A DNA stretch of 64,000 bases from Paenibacillus sp. FSL H8-0079 (GTDB lineage Bacteria; Bacillota; Bacilli; Paenibacillales; Paenibacillaceae): NCBI RefSeq assembly GCF_037991315.1, contig NZ_CP150300.1:5332001-5396000 (forward strand), given 5' to 3'. The notes under the pieces were generated by a model that saw only the letters and a list, made by a program, of their open reading frames with translations, had not been told where the DNA came from and searched no databases. Positions 37,163-47,333 of this stretch are shown here, piece by piece (position 1 is the first letter of the stretch; each line of letters begins with the position of its first letter). The translations under genes and the position numbers were made by a program.

Positions 37163-38905
37163 TTAATCCTTGGAGTAATCCCGGATACGTGGTGGGATCA
37201 AGGATACGTCTACTGGCTCGTACGAGATTTTCGGGCCTTCCTTCGACCAGCTTGCGATCGTCGTTTTCAGGAACTCTTCGTCATTACGTTCCGTGAAATC
37301 CGGCTTGTAATGCGCGCCGCGGCTTTCGTTACGTAACAGTGCGCCCAGCGTCATCGCTTCTGCCAACTCAATCATGTTCCACAGTTGGCGGGTGAACGCT
37401 GCGCTCGGGTTGTTCCAACCGGAGCTGTCGTACATGTTAATTTTTCCATAACGCTCTTTCAATTCCTTGATCTTACCGATCGTTGCTTCAAGCTTGTCGT
37501 TGTAGCGTACAACCGTCATGTTGGCTGTCATCCACTCGCCAAGTTCTTTATGAATGACATAGGCATTTTCCGTGCCCTGCATTTTCAAGATGCCTTCGTA
37601 TTTGTCGCTTTGTTGTTTGGTGTGTTTCTCGAATACGGAAGATGGGATATCAGCAGACGATTTTTTAAGTCCTTTGATATATTCAGCCGCTTTCGGTCCA
37701 GCCACCATACCACCATAGATCGCGGATACCAGTGAGTTTGCACCCAGACGGTTCGCACCATGGTATTGATATTCACATTCACCGGCTGCGAACAGCCCCG
37801 GAATGTTGGTCATTTGGTTGTAATCTACCCACATGCCGCCCATGGAATAATGGACTGCCGGGAAGATTTTCATCGGGATTTTACGCGGGTCATCGCCCAT
37901 GAACTTCTCATAGATCTCAATGATTCCGCCGAGTTTAACATCCAGTTCCTTCGGATCTTTGTGCGACAGGTCGAGATAAACCATGTTCTCGCCGTTCACA
38001 CCCAGCCCCATGTCTACGCAGACGCTGAAGATTTCACGAGTCGCGATATCACGTGGAACCAGGTTACCGTAGGATGGATATTTTTCTTCAAGGAAGTACC
38101 AAGGCTTGCCGTCTTTGTAAGTCCATATTCGTCCACCTTCACCACGCGCGGATTCAGACATGAGACGTAGCTTGTCATCCCCTGGAATGGCTGTCGGGTG
38201 AATCTGAATGAACTCCCCGTTGGCGTAATTTACACCTTGTTGATACACCGCACTTGCCGCTGTACCTGTGTTAATTACAGAGTTGGTCGTTTTACCGAAG
38301 ATGATCCCCGGACCACCACTCGCCAGAATAACCGCTTCTGCCGGGAAGGTCTGTACCTTCATCGTTTTCAGATCCTGAGCCACGATCCCGCGACATACAC
38401 CTTCATCATCCAAAACCGCCTGCAGGAACTCCCAGTTCTCATATTTCGTAACCAGGCCAGCTGCTTCCCAGCGACGCACCTGCTCGTCTAATGCATAGAG
38501 CAATTGTTGCCCTGTTGTCGCTCCGGCAAACGCTGTACGGTGATGCTTCGTTCCCCCGAAACGACGGAAATCAAGCAATCCTTCCGGTGTCCGGTTGAAC
38601 ATGACGCCCATTCGGTCCATCAAGTGAATGATGCCAGGTGCTGCTTCGCACATCGCTTTAACAGGAGGTTGGTTCGCAAGGAAGTCACCGCCGTATACCG
38701 TATCGTCAAAATGTACCCATGGGGAGTCGCCCTCACCCTTGGTATTTACCGCTCCGTTAATGCCGCCTTGGGCGCATACAGAGTGTGATCTTTTAACAGG
38801 AACCAGTGAAAATAAATGAACATGGACTCCGGCTTCAGCCGATTTGATCGCCGCCATCAAGCCTGCGAGACCGCCGCCCACAATAATTACATTCGTTGAT
38901 GCCAT
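37163..38905 (-). CDS. sdhA: Succinate dehydrogenase flavoprotein subunit
   Basis: 580 residues. VIIVGGGLAGLMAAIKSAEAG binds FAD; HSVCAQGGINGAVNTKGEGD carries the His that is normally covalently linked to FAD (as in SHSVCAQGG). HPTAIPG and AVHYSMGGMWVDY line the dicarboxylate site; ESRGAHYKPDF holds the catalytic/binding Arg and His. AAGGGAGTGAACAACA precedes the ATG at 38905. It oxidises succinate to fumarate in the TCA cycle, bound to the membrane through SdhC. It follows sdhC by 43 bp. Confidence 0.97.
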   Translation of the reverse strand: MASTNVIIVGGGLAGLMAAIKSAEAGVHVHLFSLVPVKRSHSVCAQGGINGAVNTKGEGDSPWVHFDDTVYGGDFLANQPPVKAMCEAAPGIIHLMDRMGVMFNRTPEGLLDFRRFGGTKHHRTAFAGATTGQQLLYALDEQVRRWEAAGLVTKYENWEFLQAVLDDEGVCRGIVAQDLKTMKVQTFPAEAVILASGGPGIIFGKTTNSVINTGTAASAVYQQGVNYANGEFIQIHPTAIPGDDKLRLMSESARGEGGRIWTYKDGKPWYFLEEKYPSYGNLVPRDIATREIFSVCVDMGLGVNGENMVYLDLSHKDPKELDVKLGGIIEIYEKFMGDDPRKIPMKIFPAVHYSMGGMWVDYNQMTNIPGLFAAGECEYQYHGANRLGANSLVSAIYGGMVAGPKAAEYIKGLKKSSADIPSSVFEKHTKQQSDKYEGILKMQGTENAYVIHKELGEWMTANMTVVRYNDKLEATIGKIKELKERYGKINMYDSSGWNNPSAAFTRQLWNMIELAEAMTLGALLRNESRGAHYKPDFTERNDEEFLKTTIASWSKEGPKISYEPVDVSLIPPRIRDYSKD

Positions 38906-38948
38906 TGTTGTTCACTCCCTTATAAGTCAGCATTTATACGCTAAATGC

Positions 38949-39617
38949 TTAAATTAGAACTGTTTTAACTGCGTCAATCATCGAAGTAGCTGTCTGGAAA
39001 TCAATGCTCCGGAAAGCAAATAGTGAAGCAATAAACATGATGGAAACGATAGCGAACAAGCTCATACATACATAAGAGGATACACGTTGCGCACGCGGAC
39101 CAACTGTAATCCCCCAGCTAACGAGGAACGACCACAGACCATTGGCAAAGTGATATGACGCCGCAACCACACTGATCATATATATCGCAAAGGTTATCGG
39201 ATTCGTCACCGCATCATGTATGACGCCGCCAATCTCTTCATGGGATACATTACCCAGCGCAATCTGTACACGCGTCTCCCATACGTGCCAGATGACGAAT
39301 ACAAACGTAATGATACCGCTTACCCGCTGTAACGTGTAGCGCCAGTTGCGCTCATTACCATAACGCCCAACGTTAGGCTTGGCCTGATACGCAATGTAAA
39401 GACCATAAACACCATGATAGAACAACGGCAGCCAAATGAGTGTCGCCTCAATTACAATAACAAGAGGCAAACCGTTCAGGAATGCAACGGCACCGTAAAA
39501 AGCTTCTTTGCCGCCTTCAACTGCCGTGAAGTTCGTCACCAAGTGCTCAATAAAGAACAGACTGAGCGGAATGACGCCAAGCAAGGAGTGCAGCTTTCTG
39601 GAGTAAAACCCTTTCAT
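38949..39617 (-). CDS. sdhC: Succinate dehydrogenase cytochrome b558 subunit
   Basis: 222 residues, about five membrane spans. The start MKGFYSRKLHSLLGVIPLSL at 39617 matches the B. subtilis SdhC start; AAAGGGG is 11 bases upstream. Heme-ligand histidines are expected in FFIEHLVTNF, FYHGVYGLYI, FVIWHVWETR and ASYHFANGLW; each segment shows one. It anchors SdhAB and passes electrons to menaquinone through two b hemes. It is the first gene of the operon. Its leader contains a possible short ORF and a palindrome next to the divergent LysR gene. Confidence 0.95.
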   Translation of the reverse strand: MKGFYSRKLHSLLGVIPLSLFFIEHLVTNFTAVEGGKEAFYGAVAFLNGLPLVIVIEATLIWLPLFYHGVYGLYIAYQAKPNVGRYGNERNWRYTLQRVSGIITFVFVIWHVWETRVQIALGNVSHEEIGGVIHDAVTNPITFAIYMISVVAASYHFANGLWSFLVSWGITVGPRAQRVSSYVCMSLFAIVSIMFIASLFAFRSIDFQTATSMIDAVKTVLI

Positions 39618-39671
39618 AAAATGTCGATCCCCTTTCGCTAAATACAACGTTTTCATAAATGATTTCACTTA

Positions 39672-39755
39672 TCATGACACGAATCCTTTTCCATGAAAAG
39701 GTTCGACAAATTGTTCCGTTTTCGCCAGGTGTGAACAACTTGTGTCACGATTCAT
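39672..39755 (-). CDS. Possible leader peptide upstream of sdhC
   Basis: 27 codons: MNRDTSCSHLAKTEQFVEPF, then HGKGFVS. AAAGGAG lies four bases upstream of the ATG at 39755. It ends 54 bp before the sdhC start, and its 3' half contains the hairpin CCTTTTC ATG GAAAAGG. It may be a regulatory uORF or chance. Confidence 0.3.
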   Translation of the reverse strand: MNRDTSCSHLAKTEQFVEPFHGKGFVS

Positions 39756-39803
39756 GTTACTCCTTTTTTTCTTATAAGGGAATTGCAATATAATTATTAA
39801 ATG

Positions 39804-39822
39804 TTATAACCTATAGGTATAA
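39804..39822. promoter_or_regulatory. Near-palindrome between sdhC and the LysR gene, candidate LysR-type operator
   Basis: TTATAACCTATAGGTATAA is an almost perfect inverted repeat of the T-N11-A type bound by LysR-family regulators. It lies in the gap between sdhC (minus) and the lysR gene (plus). Confidence 0.45.
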
Positions 39823-39919
39823 GCAGTGAAACATTGGGTTTACAGGCCATACAACATGGAAAACGATTAAGCAAGGGCAAGAATCACACTCATCACTCAT
39901 GGAAAAGAGGTTGTTGTTC

Positions 39920-40843
39920 ATGTTCGAAGAGTTAAACGCATTTGCAGCTGTCGTGGAACAGTCCAGCCTGAACCGCGCATCCAAGTTACTGAACTTGTCC
40001 CAACCCGCACTCTCACGCAAAATTGCCAAATTAGAAGATGAACTCGGAGTTGCCCTGTTCCACCGCCGAGGTAAACGGCTAGAGTTAACCAGTGTGGGCC
40101 AGTTCGCCTATACGTTCGCTGTGGAACAGAAGCAGCAACAACAGAAATTTCTGACCATGCTGGCCCAGTATAAAGACGAAGAACAGAGCACCATTACACT
40201 TGGCGCCAGCCTGACGACGCTTCAAACCACATTACCACCTCTGGTTAATGCCTTTATGGAGAAACATCCGAATGCCGAACTGAAATTGTTGACGGGAAAA
40301 ACGCATGAGATTGTCTCTTTTGTACGTGATAAAAAAGCCGATGTGGGCATTGTCGCCTCCTCCATTAGTGAAACAGGGCTGAACTGTGTGCCGCTCTTTG
40401 ACGATCATCTGGAGCTGGTTGTGCCGCTTACGCACCCTTTGTCCGGCAAGGAAGCCGGGATGGAACACTTACAGGATCTGCCGATGATCACGTTCTCCAA
40501 AGGCACCTGGTACCGCAAATTAACGGACGACCTCTTCCAGCGCTGTGCCGTGATGCCGGATATTCGTATGGAGATTGATTCCTTCGAAGCGATCATCCGA
40601 CTTCTGCCTTCCGCCAAAGCCGCTGCTCTATTGCCCAAGTCATACCTCCGTCCACAATTGCTCGCGGATAATGATCTGGTTTCTGTTCATTTGCCACAAC
40701 TACAGCAGACCCGAAGAACTACCTGCATGATCTATGGGGAAAAAGAAGACCTCAGCGAGACCTCCAGACAATGGGTCAAGGAGACGGCTGCACTCTTTAC
40801 AGCAAAGGCGCCGTTGCCCTCACGGAGGACCACGACGCCTTAG
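39920..40843 (+). CDS. LysR-family transcriptional regulator, divergent from sdhCAB
   Basis: 307 residues. The ATG at 39920 lies nine bases after AAAAGAGG; another ATG at 39899 has no site. The helix-turn-helix is MFEELNAFAAVVEQSSLNRA and LNLSQPALSRKIAKLEDELG, then LFHRRGKRLELTSVGQ. The effector domain contains ITLGASLTTLQTTLPPLVNAF, DKKADVGIVASSI and LVVPLTHPLSG. Its position suggests control of sdhCAB and of itself through the palindrome at 39804-39822. It does not look like CcpC. Confidence 0.92.
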   Translation: MFEELNAFAAVVEQSSLNRASKLLNLSQPALSRKIAKLEDELGVALFHRRGKRLELTSVGQFAYTFAVEQKQQQQKFLTMLAQYKDEEQSTITLGASLTTLQTTLPPLVNAFMEKHPNAELKLLTGKTHEIVSFVRDKKADVGIVASSISETGLNCVPLFDDHLELVVPLTHPLSGKEAGMEHLQDLPMITFSKGTWYRKLTDDLFQRCAVMPDIRMEIDSFEAIIRLLPSAKAAALLPKSYLRPQLLADNDLVSVHLPQLQQTRRTTCMIYGEKEDLSETSRQWVKETAALFTAKAPLPSRRTTTP

Positions 40844-40856
40844 CCTTAATCTGATC

Positions 40857-40887
40857 AGCCAGGTTTCAACGCCTGGCTCCCATTTTA
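40857..40887 (+). terminator. Probable terminator after the LysR gene
   Basis: AGCCAGG pairs with CCTGGCT, followed by CCCATTTTAATT. The T-run is weak. Confidence 0.5.
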
Positions 40888-40902
40888 ATTCATCTTAAGT
40901 TA

Positions 40903-41574
40903 TCAGCTTTCCTGGCTGATAACCTCTTCTTCAAACCGGTCGATATCTGCATTATTACCAATAATGACCATGATATCCCCCATCTGAAGCGAATCCAGTG
41001 CCGTCGGAGCGATAATGACTCCGGCTTCTTTCTGTAACGCCACAATGCTACAACCAAAGCGTACGCGTGCATTCAGGGTCGAAAGGGTTTTATTGTGCAG
41101 ACAGGCGGGAACCTTCATCTCGACAATACTGTAGTCATTGGATAGTTCAATGTAATCCAGCAAATTCGGGGTAACCAGCTGATGGGCAACCCGAATGCCC
41201 ATATCCCGTTCAGGGTAGACGACACGATCGATCCCCAGCTTATCCAGCGCTCGTCCGTGAAGGACGGATATGGCCTTGGCCACGACGGTCTTGACGCCCA
41301 GCTCTTTTAACAGAATCGCAGTGAGAATGCTCGTTTGGATATCATCCCCGATGGCAACGATGCAGCAGTCAAAATTACGAATACCCAGGGAGCGCAGCAC
41401 TTCCTCATCTGTGGCATCGGCTACAACGGCATGGGTGACCAGCTCACTCATGTCTTCGACGACTTCTTCATTTTTATCGATCCCGAGTACCTCGTAGCCG
41501 AGTTCCATTAATTCCTGTGCCAGACTGGAGCCAAAACGCCCAAGCCCAATCACCGCAAACTGCTGTGTTTTCAT
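40903..41574 (-). CDS. Ktr/Trk potassium-channel regulatory subunit (RCK)
   Basis: 223 residues. The NAD/ATP-binding Rossmann fold starts QFAVIGLGRFGSSLAQEL, with the acidic end of strand 2 in VLGIDKNEEVVE and VVADATDEEVLRSLG. The C-terminal ~70 residues form an RCK_C domain (ALDSLQMGDIMVIIGNNADI), which binds c-di-AMP in homologues. It gates the KtrB channel encoded just upstream. No good ribosome binding site is seen for the ATG at 41574 (GAAGAA only), so translation may depend on coupling with ktrB, 54 bp upstream. KtrA versus KtrC cannot be told apart here. Confidence 0.9.
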   Translation of the reverse strand: MKTQQFAVIGLGRFGSSLAQELMELGYEVLGIDKNEEVVEDMSELVTHAVVADATDEEVLRSLGIRNFDCCIVAIGDDIQTSILTAILLKELGVKTVVAKAISVLHGRALDKLGIDRVVYPERDMGIRVAHQLVTPNLLDYIELSNDYSIVEMKVPACLHNKTLSTLNARVRFGCSIVALQKEAGVIIAPTALDSLQMGDIMVIIGNNADIDRFEEEVISQES

Positions 41575-41628
41575 TGTTCTTCACGAACCCCTCATCCAAA
41601 TCAATTTCATAACTCACTAAAAATGGAT

Positions 41629-42969
41629 TCATCCAATAATCATTTTGCCTTCTGGATACCTGTATAACTCTTTACCCTTTTTCTGCCCAAGTGCATACGC
41701 TAATGTGATGGGTCCAAGCCTTCCTGCAAACATCGTAAAACAGATCAGGAGCTTTCCGATTGTAGTCAGCTTCAGCGTCAGTCCGAGCGATAATCCCACG
41801 GTGCCAAAGGCCGATGTCGTTTCAAATAAGATCATCATAAAACTGGCATCTTCTGTGGTACTCAGCGCCATCGTTACGGCTATGATGAACAAGAGTGCCA
41901 GCAATGTAATGGTAAGCGCCTTGAAAATCCGTTCCTGTACAAGCCGATAGCGGAAAAATACGATATCTTCACGTCCACGCATCATGGCGATGACTGCGCC
42001 AGCCATAATCATAAATGTCGTCGTTTTGATCCCGCCTCCGGTAGAACCCGGCGAAGCACCAATGAACATCAGAATGATCATAAAGAACTGCGTTGCCTGC
42101 CTGAGCCCGGCAATGTCTACCGTATTGGCCCCTGCTGTTCGCGGTGTAACCGACTGGAAGAAGGAACCGAGTATTTTTCCACCCCAGTTCAGACCACCCA
42201 GTGTCCGTGGATTGCTGAATTCAAATACGAAAATGACAAGTGCACCAAACACAATCAACAATCCAGTCATTAACAGCACAACTTTGGAGTGCAGAGACAG
42301 CTTCCGCGTTTTCCGGTAATCCACCAGATCAGACAGCACCACAAAACCGATGCCACCAGCGACAATCAGGAACATGGCTGTAAAATTTACCAACGGGTCA
42401 TACACATATCCGGTCAAACTGCGGAAATCCCCAAACATATCAAAGCCCGCATTGTTGAACATGGAGATCGCATGCCAATAGCCATAATAAATCGCCTGTC
42501 CGATTGGCATTTCGAATGACCAGCGAATGGCAAAGAGCGTGCCACATATGCCTTCGAGAATGAGGGAGTAGATCACAACTTTACGAATCAGCCGAACGAT
42601 GCCCTCCATCGTGCTCTGGTTCATCGCTTCCTGTAGAATCAGCCGCTCCCTAAGCGAGATTCGCCTTTTGAACGCAATGGCAACCAAAGTGGACATCGTC
42701 ATGAAGCCCAGCCCGCCAATTTGAATCAGAATCGCGATCACAACCTGACCCAGCATCGAAAAATGAGTACCTGTATCGACCACAACCAAACCGGTGACAC
42801 AGACGGCCGAAGTTGCCGTAAAGAGCGCATCAATAAATGCAAGGCTGTCACCGTTGCGGCTGGATGCAGGAAGCATTAATAGCAGCGTACCAACCAATAT
42901 GATGCCAGCAAACCCTAACACAAGAATACGTGGTGGCGATAAACGCATCCATTGAACATTCAGTTTCAT
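41629..42969 (-). CDS. ktrB: Ktr-type potassium uptake channel subunit
   Basis: 446 residues, four M1-P-M2 repeats. The selectivity-filter glycines sit in ATSAVCVTGLVVV, SMFNNAGFDMFG, SVTPRTAGANTV and TTSAFGTVGLSL. SPGSTGGGIKTTTF is the intramembrane gate loop. The ATG at 42969 (MKLNVQWMRL) has AGAGGTGG upstream; GTG at 42984 has no site. It imports K+ (with Na+) together with the RCK subunit downstream. The 5' region was checked for a c-di-AMP riboswitch without success. Confidence 0.93.
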   Translation of the reverse strand: MKLNVQWMRLSPPRILVLGFAGIILVGTLLLMLPASSRNGDSLAFIDALFTATSAVCVTGLVVVDTGTHFSMLGQVVIAILIQIGGLGFMTMSTLVAIAFKRRISLRERLILQEAMNQSTMEGIVRLIRKVVIYSLILEGICGTLFAIRWSFEMPIGQAIYYGYWHAISMFNNAGFDMFGDFRSLTGYVYDPLVNFTAMFLIVAGGIGFVVLSDLVDYRKTRKLSLHSKVVLLMTGLLIVFGALVIFVFEFSNPRTLGGLNWGGKILGSFFQSVTPRTAGANTVDIAGLRQATQFFMIILMFIGASPGSTGGGIKTTTFMIMAGAVIAMMRGREDIVFFRYRLVQERIFKALTITLLALLFIIAVTMALSTTEDASFMMILFETTSAFGTVGLSLGLTLKLTTIGKLLICFTMFAGRLGPITLAYALGQKKGKELYRYPEGKMIIG

Positions 42970-43395
42970 TTGAGTATCATCCACCTCTGCTAAAATGAAA
43001 ATAACTCCACACCTCGTGGAGCCTTCTTCATCTGAAATGCTGTTTCCAAACGTTAAACATGTATGATTCAGATAAAAACGACATATATAATGAAGTTGGA
43101 ATATAATCTATTCGTTCCCTTGTTGGGCGAAAGACATGCGAATCGTTGCACATTTGTTTCAAAATTATAAGCGCTGCAGGCGTTTGCAGACAAAACGTTT
43201 TTTGTGTAAATCGGATCGAATTCAGCCAAAAAGGGAAAAACTCAGATATGGCGACGGATGGATCAGATTCTTTCGATCCTTTTCATTCATTTTCAAGGAT
43301 TTACACCTGTTTTCGTTACATGATTGGCATTCGATGCTTGCCCTGTGCTATGTTTACTTTAATATCCATATTAGATTAAGGAGGAACACCATTAC
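42970..43395. other. Divergent region ktrB / CPBP protease gene
   Basis: 426 bp without a gene. On the minus strand a hairpin CTCCAC GAGGT GTGGAG followed by TTATTTTCATTTT lies about 30 bp before ktrB and could be an attenuator. AT-rich stretches near 43085-43110 may hold a ktrB promoter. No conserved ydaO-type riboswitch core seen. Confidence 0.35.
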
Positions 43396-45093
43396 ATGAA
43401 TCCCTTAGGGCAGCCTTTGCTACTCAAGGCTAACTTCAAGCGTCTGGGGTTGCTTGCGGCGATCGGCCTGATTCTATTTTTTGTATTTCAGATCTTTCCT
43501 GCAACCTCATCGCAAACAACAGAAATTACGTCTACGTCCTTCATAACCAAGGAGCAGGCGACGCAATCTGCACGATCATTCGCAGCTTCTGTGGGTGACT
43601 ATACACTGCCAAATGATGCTGGAAACACCCTGGTAACCTACCAGACACATTCCGATATTTACGGGTATATGGCCAAAACGAAACAACTCGACGCCTATAA
43701 CCAGAAATGGGAAACAGCCTATCCTTACGATGTGTACCGCGTTCGTTTGTCTGATCAGGACAAAGGCGGTTATCTTCATGTTGACGTACATATGAAAACA
43801 GGAAAAGTGGTCGGCTTCAAACGAGAACTTCCTTCTTCCCTCTATACCGCCATTGAGGCAGAACAAAGCACTGGGAAAGTGACCACATCGCAAGTGCTTG
43901 CCGAAGGCAATATGTCTCTGGACGAGAAAGAACAGCTTGCGGCTGGCGTGCTGGCCGAATTCGGTTATGAAGTGCCGACACTTCAACTGGATACTCGCGA
44001 TGGTGAAGCGGGACTGAAGTATACAGATTCTGCAAAAGCCATTGGAGACTCCAAGCTTGAACTGAACTTTACGTTTGAAGAGGGTGCGGTACGATCGTTC
44101 GATCCTGGCTTCTCGGTCCCTGAATCCCATACCGATTATGTGAAAGCTCAGACGCGTCAAGCCAACTGGATGACCTATGGCGGCTATGCGTTCCTGACCC
44201 TTGTTCTGGGCGTGCTGGCCATTATCTATAGCATTCTGACCCGAACACATACGTCTTTCAAACGCGGGATCATTCTCTCAGTGGTGTATTTCGCAGCTTC
44301 GGTGATTGGCACGCTGAACATGATTCCTCTGCTCCAGGCACAGGGATTCTCCAACTTCATGTTAGCGTTCCTGATGTTATTTCAGATAGGCATTACACTG
44401 GTTATGAGTGCAACCATCTATCTATCCCTCGTTGCCGGTGACGGCATGTGGCGTAAAATCGGTCTGAACCCTTGGCCTCGTGCCAAAGAACCGGGATACG
44501 GAAAATATGTACTTCACAGTATGTATGCTGGTTACCTGTGGGCATTCATTCTACTGGGTGTGCAATCCATCCTTTTCTTCATTCTGGAGAAGAGCATTGG
44601 CACATGGTCAACGACGTCAGCAGATCAATCTACATTCAATATGACCTATGCCTGGCTCTTCCCGATTATGGCCTGGATGGCCGGTATTGGTGAAGAAGCC
44701 GTCTATCGACTGTTCGGCATTCGTATGATGCAGAAGATTGTGCGTAATACGTTTATCGCATGTCTGATCCCAACCATCATTTGGGCACTTGGACACACAT
44801 TGTATCCAATCTATCCAGTAATCACACGTCCCATTGAACTGATGGTGATTGGATTACTATTCAGTCTAATCATGCTGCGTCACGGCTTCATTGCCGTTGT
44901 ATTCGCCCATGTGATCTTCGACAGCTTACTGATGGGACTCAGCCTAATCTTTATGGGCGATGCCCTGAATATGGCTGCTGGACTCTTCTGGATCGTACTC
45001 CCGGCCATCGTTGGTTATGTGGTCTACAAATTCAATCCAAAACAAAAAGAGAAGCCGTATGTTACGACTCCTCATCCCGAAGTGCTGCAATAA
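43396..45093 (+). CDS. CPBP-family intramembrane metalloprotease with large extracytoplasmic domain
   Basis: 565 residues. A first membrane helix ([18 protein letters not shown]) is followed by about 230 residues outside the membrane with PepSY-like repeats ([20 protein letters not shown] and [20 protein letters not shown]), then about seven further helices. The CAAX/CPBP catalytic motif is [19 protein letters not shown] (EExxxR), with HTLYPIYPV and [12 protein letters not shown] supplying the His and Asn/Asp motifs. AAGGAGG is 11 bases before the ATG. Most CPBP proteins are half this length, so the N-terminal domain is an addition. Its last 32 bases overlap the end of uvrC on the other strand. 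Substrate is unknown. Confidence 0.88.
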   Translation: MNPLGQPLLLKANFKRLGLLAAIGLILFFVFQIFPATSSQTTEITSTSFITKEQATQSARSFAASVGDYTLPNDAGNTLVTYQTHSDIYGYMAKTKQLDAYNQKWETAYPYDVYRVRLSDQDKGGYLHVDVHMKTGKVVGFKRELPSSLYTAIEAEQSTGKVTTSQVLAEGNMSLDEKEQLAAGVLAEFGYEVPTLQLDTRDGEAGLKYTDSAKAIGDSKLELNFTFEEGAVRSFDPGFSVPESHTDYVKAQTRQANWMTYGGYAFLTLVLGVLAIIYSILTRTHTSFKRGIILSVVYFAASVIGTLNMIPLLQAQGFSNFMLAFLMLFQIGITLVMSATIYLSLVAGDGMWRKIGLNPWPRAKEPGYGKYVLHSMYAGYLWAFILLGVQSILFFILEKSIGTWSTTSADQSTFNMTYAWLFPIMAWMAGIGEEAVYRLFGIRMMQKIVRNTFIACLIPTIIWALGHTLYPIYPVITRPIELMVIGLLFSLIMLRHGFIAVVFAHVIFDSLLMGLSLIFMGDALNMAAGLFWIVLPAIVGYVVYKFNPKQKEKPYVTTPHPEVLQ

Positions 45094-47149
45094 TCTGATT
45101 TGCCAACTTGTCACCAATAGATAGAGGCCGGAAGTCTTCGACGCTGGCCTCTTTTATTTTGCGTAAAGAGCCAAAATGCTTCAATAGCAGCTTACGCCGC
45201 TTCTCTCCGATCCCTGGAATCGCATCCAGACGTGACGTCACCATCGATTTACCCCGCTGCTCGCGGTGGAACGAGATCGCAAAACGGTGAACCTCTTCCT
45301 GTATCCGCTGCAACAGGTAGAATTCCTGACTATCCCGAGGCAGGGAGATGACTTCTGGTGGATTACCGATCATCAACTGTGAAGTCTTATGCTTCGCATC
45401 CTTCACCAGACCGCATACTGGAATATACAGTCCCAGCTCATTTTCCAAAATATCGACCGCAGCCGAGATCTGCCCTTTACCACCATCGACCACAATCAGG
45501 TCAGGCTGGGTCAGGTTTTCCTTCAATACCCGCTCGTAACGGCGACGGATGACTTCTCTCATCGTTTCATAATCATCCGGTCCTTCAACCGAACGGACCT
45601 TGTACTTCCGATATTCCTTCTTATCTGGTTTACCATCCGTAAATACGATCATGGCCGATACCGGGTTCGTTCCCTGGATGTTCGAGTTATCAAATGCTTC
45701 AATACGGCGAAGCTGGTCCAGTCCAATAAAGCGTCCCAGTCCTTCGGCAGCTTTGGATGTCCGTTCTTCATTACGCTCAATCAGACGGAACTTCTCTTCC
45801 AATGCCACACGTGCGTTATCCACGGCCATGGTGATCATCTGCCGCTTCAATCCACGTTGCGGAATGAGCACTTTAATCTCCAACCACTCCTGTAACGCAG
45901 CAGCAACCTGAGTTGGGTCTTCCAGTCCTGCTGGGAGCTTCTCAGCTGATTCAGTTGTATCCGTTATTGGAGCATTCTCTTGCATACTCTCAGGTTGATC
46001 ACCTTCTGCTTCAGCTGAACTTCCGTATGCTTCACGAGTCTCGGCAACCAATGGCTGGGAAGCGATACTTTGTTCCACTTGTCCCGTCTGTTCGAATTCT
46101 ACCGTAACAGCGGCAGGCACCGCTCCATCAGCATCAGATACCGTATTCGTACTGTCGTCACCCGTTGACATATCTTTGGGCATTTCCGGCAACAAAATCT
46201 CTTGAGGCAATGCCGGATTATCGCTGTAATACTGCGTCACATAGGACATAAAGTCACTGTACGCCTCACCGTAAAACGGGAAGGTGGAGACATGGCGTTC
46301 GATCATTTTACCCTGACGCATATATAGAATCTGGACACACATCCAGCCTTTATCAATGGCAAAACCAAATACATCACGGTCTCTGGCATCGGCCATCGTA
46401 ATTTTCTGTTTTTCCATCATTGCATCAATGGCGATTACCTGGTCGCGCAATTCCTTGGCACGTTCAAAATAAAGGTCTTCTGCAGCTTCCTGCATCTTAC
46501 GCTGCAAATCCTTCTTAATCTCTTCATGCCCACCGCTCAGAAATGAACCAATCTCTTGCGAAATCTGATCATACTGCTCTTTCTCCACTTCCTTCACGCA
46601 AGGGGCAAGACACTGTCCCATGTGATAATACAGGCACACTTCCTTGGGCATTACACCACATTTGCGCAGTGGATACATGCGGTCGAGCAGTTTTTTCGTT
46701 TGGTGTGCCGCATACGAGTTCGGATAAGGTCCGAAGTATTTGGCTTTATCTTTCAGCACGCGTCGGGTTACTTCCAGACGAGGGTGCTTTTCATTCGTAA
46801 TTTTAAGATACGGGAATGTCTTGTCATCCTTGAGCAATACGTTATAACGCGGCATATGTTTCTTGATCAGGTTACACTCCAGAATGAGTGCTTCCATGTT
46901 ACTGCCTGTCACGATATATTCAAAATCACGGATTTCGGACACCAGACGCTGGGTCTTTCCGTTATGACTGCCGATAAAATAAGAGCGTACGCGGTTTTTC
47001 AGCACTTTGGCTTTACCTACATATATAATGGTGCCTTCACTATTCTTCATCAGGTAACAACCAGACATGTCTGGCAATAAAGCGAGCTTGTGGCGAATCT
47101 GCTCCAATGCCTTCTCCTGATCCTGCAAATCATTGATGAATTGATCCAT
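45062..47149 (-). CDS. uvrC: Excinuclease ABC subunit C, with an acidic insert
   Basis: 695 residues; about 600 is usual. The GIY-YIG endonuclease domain is at 20-100 ([20 protein letters not shown]), then the UvrB-binding UVR motif ([20 protein letters not shown]), the RNase H-like second nuclease ([31 protein letters not shown]) and a C-terminal HhH2 domain ([20 protein letters not shown]). An extra ~85 residues, acidic and Thr/Ala/Pro-rich, sit between [11 protein letters not shown] and [10 protein letters not shown]. The ATG at 47149 is 12 bases after AAGGAGG. It makes both incisions in nucleotide excision repair. The 3' end overlaps the convergent CPBP gene. Confidence 0.96.
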   Translation of the reverse strand: MDQFINDLQDQEKALEQIRHKLALLPDMSGCYLMKNSEGTIIYVGKAKVLKNRVRSYFIGSHNGKTQRLVSEIRDFEYIVTGSNMEALILECNLIKKHMPRYNVLLKDDKTFPYLKITNEKHPRLEVTRRVLKDKAKYFGPYPNSYAAHQTKKLLDRMYPLRKCGVMPKEVCLYYHMGQCLAPCVKEVEKEQYDQISQEIGSFLSGGHEEIKKDLQRKMQEAAEDLYFERAKELRDQVIAIDAMMEKQKITMADARDRDVFGFAIDKGWMCVQILYMRQGKMIERHVSTFPFYGEAYSDFMSYVTQYYSDNPALPQEILLPEMPKDMSTGDDSTNTVSDADGAVPAAVTVEFEQTGQVEQSIASQPLVAETREAYGSSAEAEGDQPESMQENAPITDTTESAEKLPAGLEDPTQVAAALQEWLEIKVLIPQRGLKRQMITMAVDNARVALEEKFRLIERNEERTSKAAEGLGRFIGLDQLRRIEAFDNSNIQGTNPVSAMIVFTDGKPDKKEYRKYKVRSVEGPDDYETMREVIRRRYERVLKENLTQPDLIVVDGGKGQISAAVDILENELGLYIPVCGLVKDAKHKTSQLMIGNPPEVISLPRDSQEFYLLQRIQEEVHRFAISFHREQRGKSMVTSRLDAIPGIGEKRRKLLLKHFGSLRKIKEASVEDFRPLSIGDKLANQIIAALRDEES

Positions 47150-47283
47150 AATTCGGTGAATCCTCCTTCCCGAAAAAGCTGAAATCCTCACCTTACATGA
47201 GATACTCCGATGACATGTAAATTTCCAGTTTCATTTTATATAAATAGTATACTTTATATTGTCCTATATAAAGGTATTCGACG

Positions 47284-47315
47284 CAAAACGCCCCCGGCAT
47301 GTAAACCGGAGGCGT
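47284..47315 (-). terminator. Terminator of trxA
   Basis: Minus-strand ACGCCTCCGG pairs with CCGGGGGCGT, then TTTGCG. Confidence 0.8.
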
Positions 47316-47333
47316 ATGTGTAAGCCTGTTAAA

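Noticed and set aside
39920..40843. CcpC as identity for the LysR gene next to sdhCAB
   Set aside because: The N-terminal sequence does not resemble CcpC as I recall it; only the operator shape is similar.
42970..43395. c-di-AMP (ydaO) riboswitch upstream of ktrB
   Set aside because: Expected from B. subtilis ktrAB, but I could not find the conserved core; only a simple hairpin is visible.
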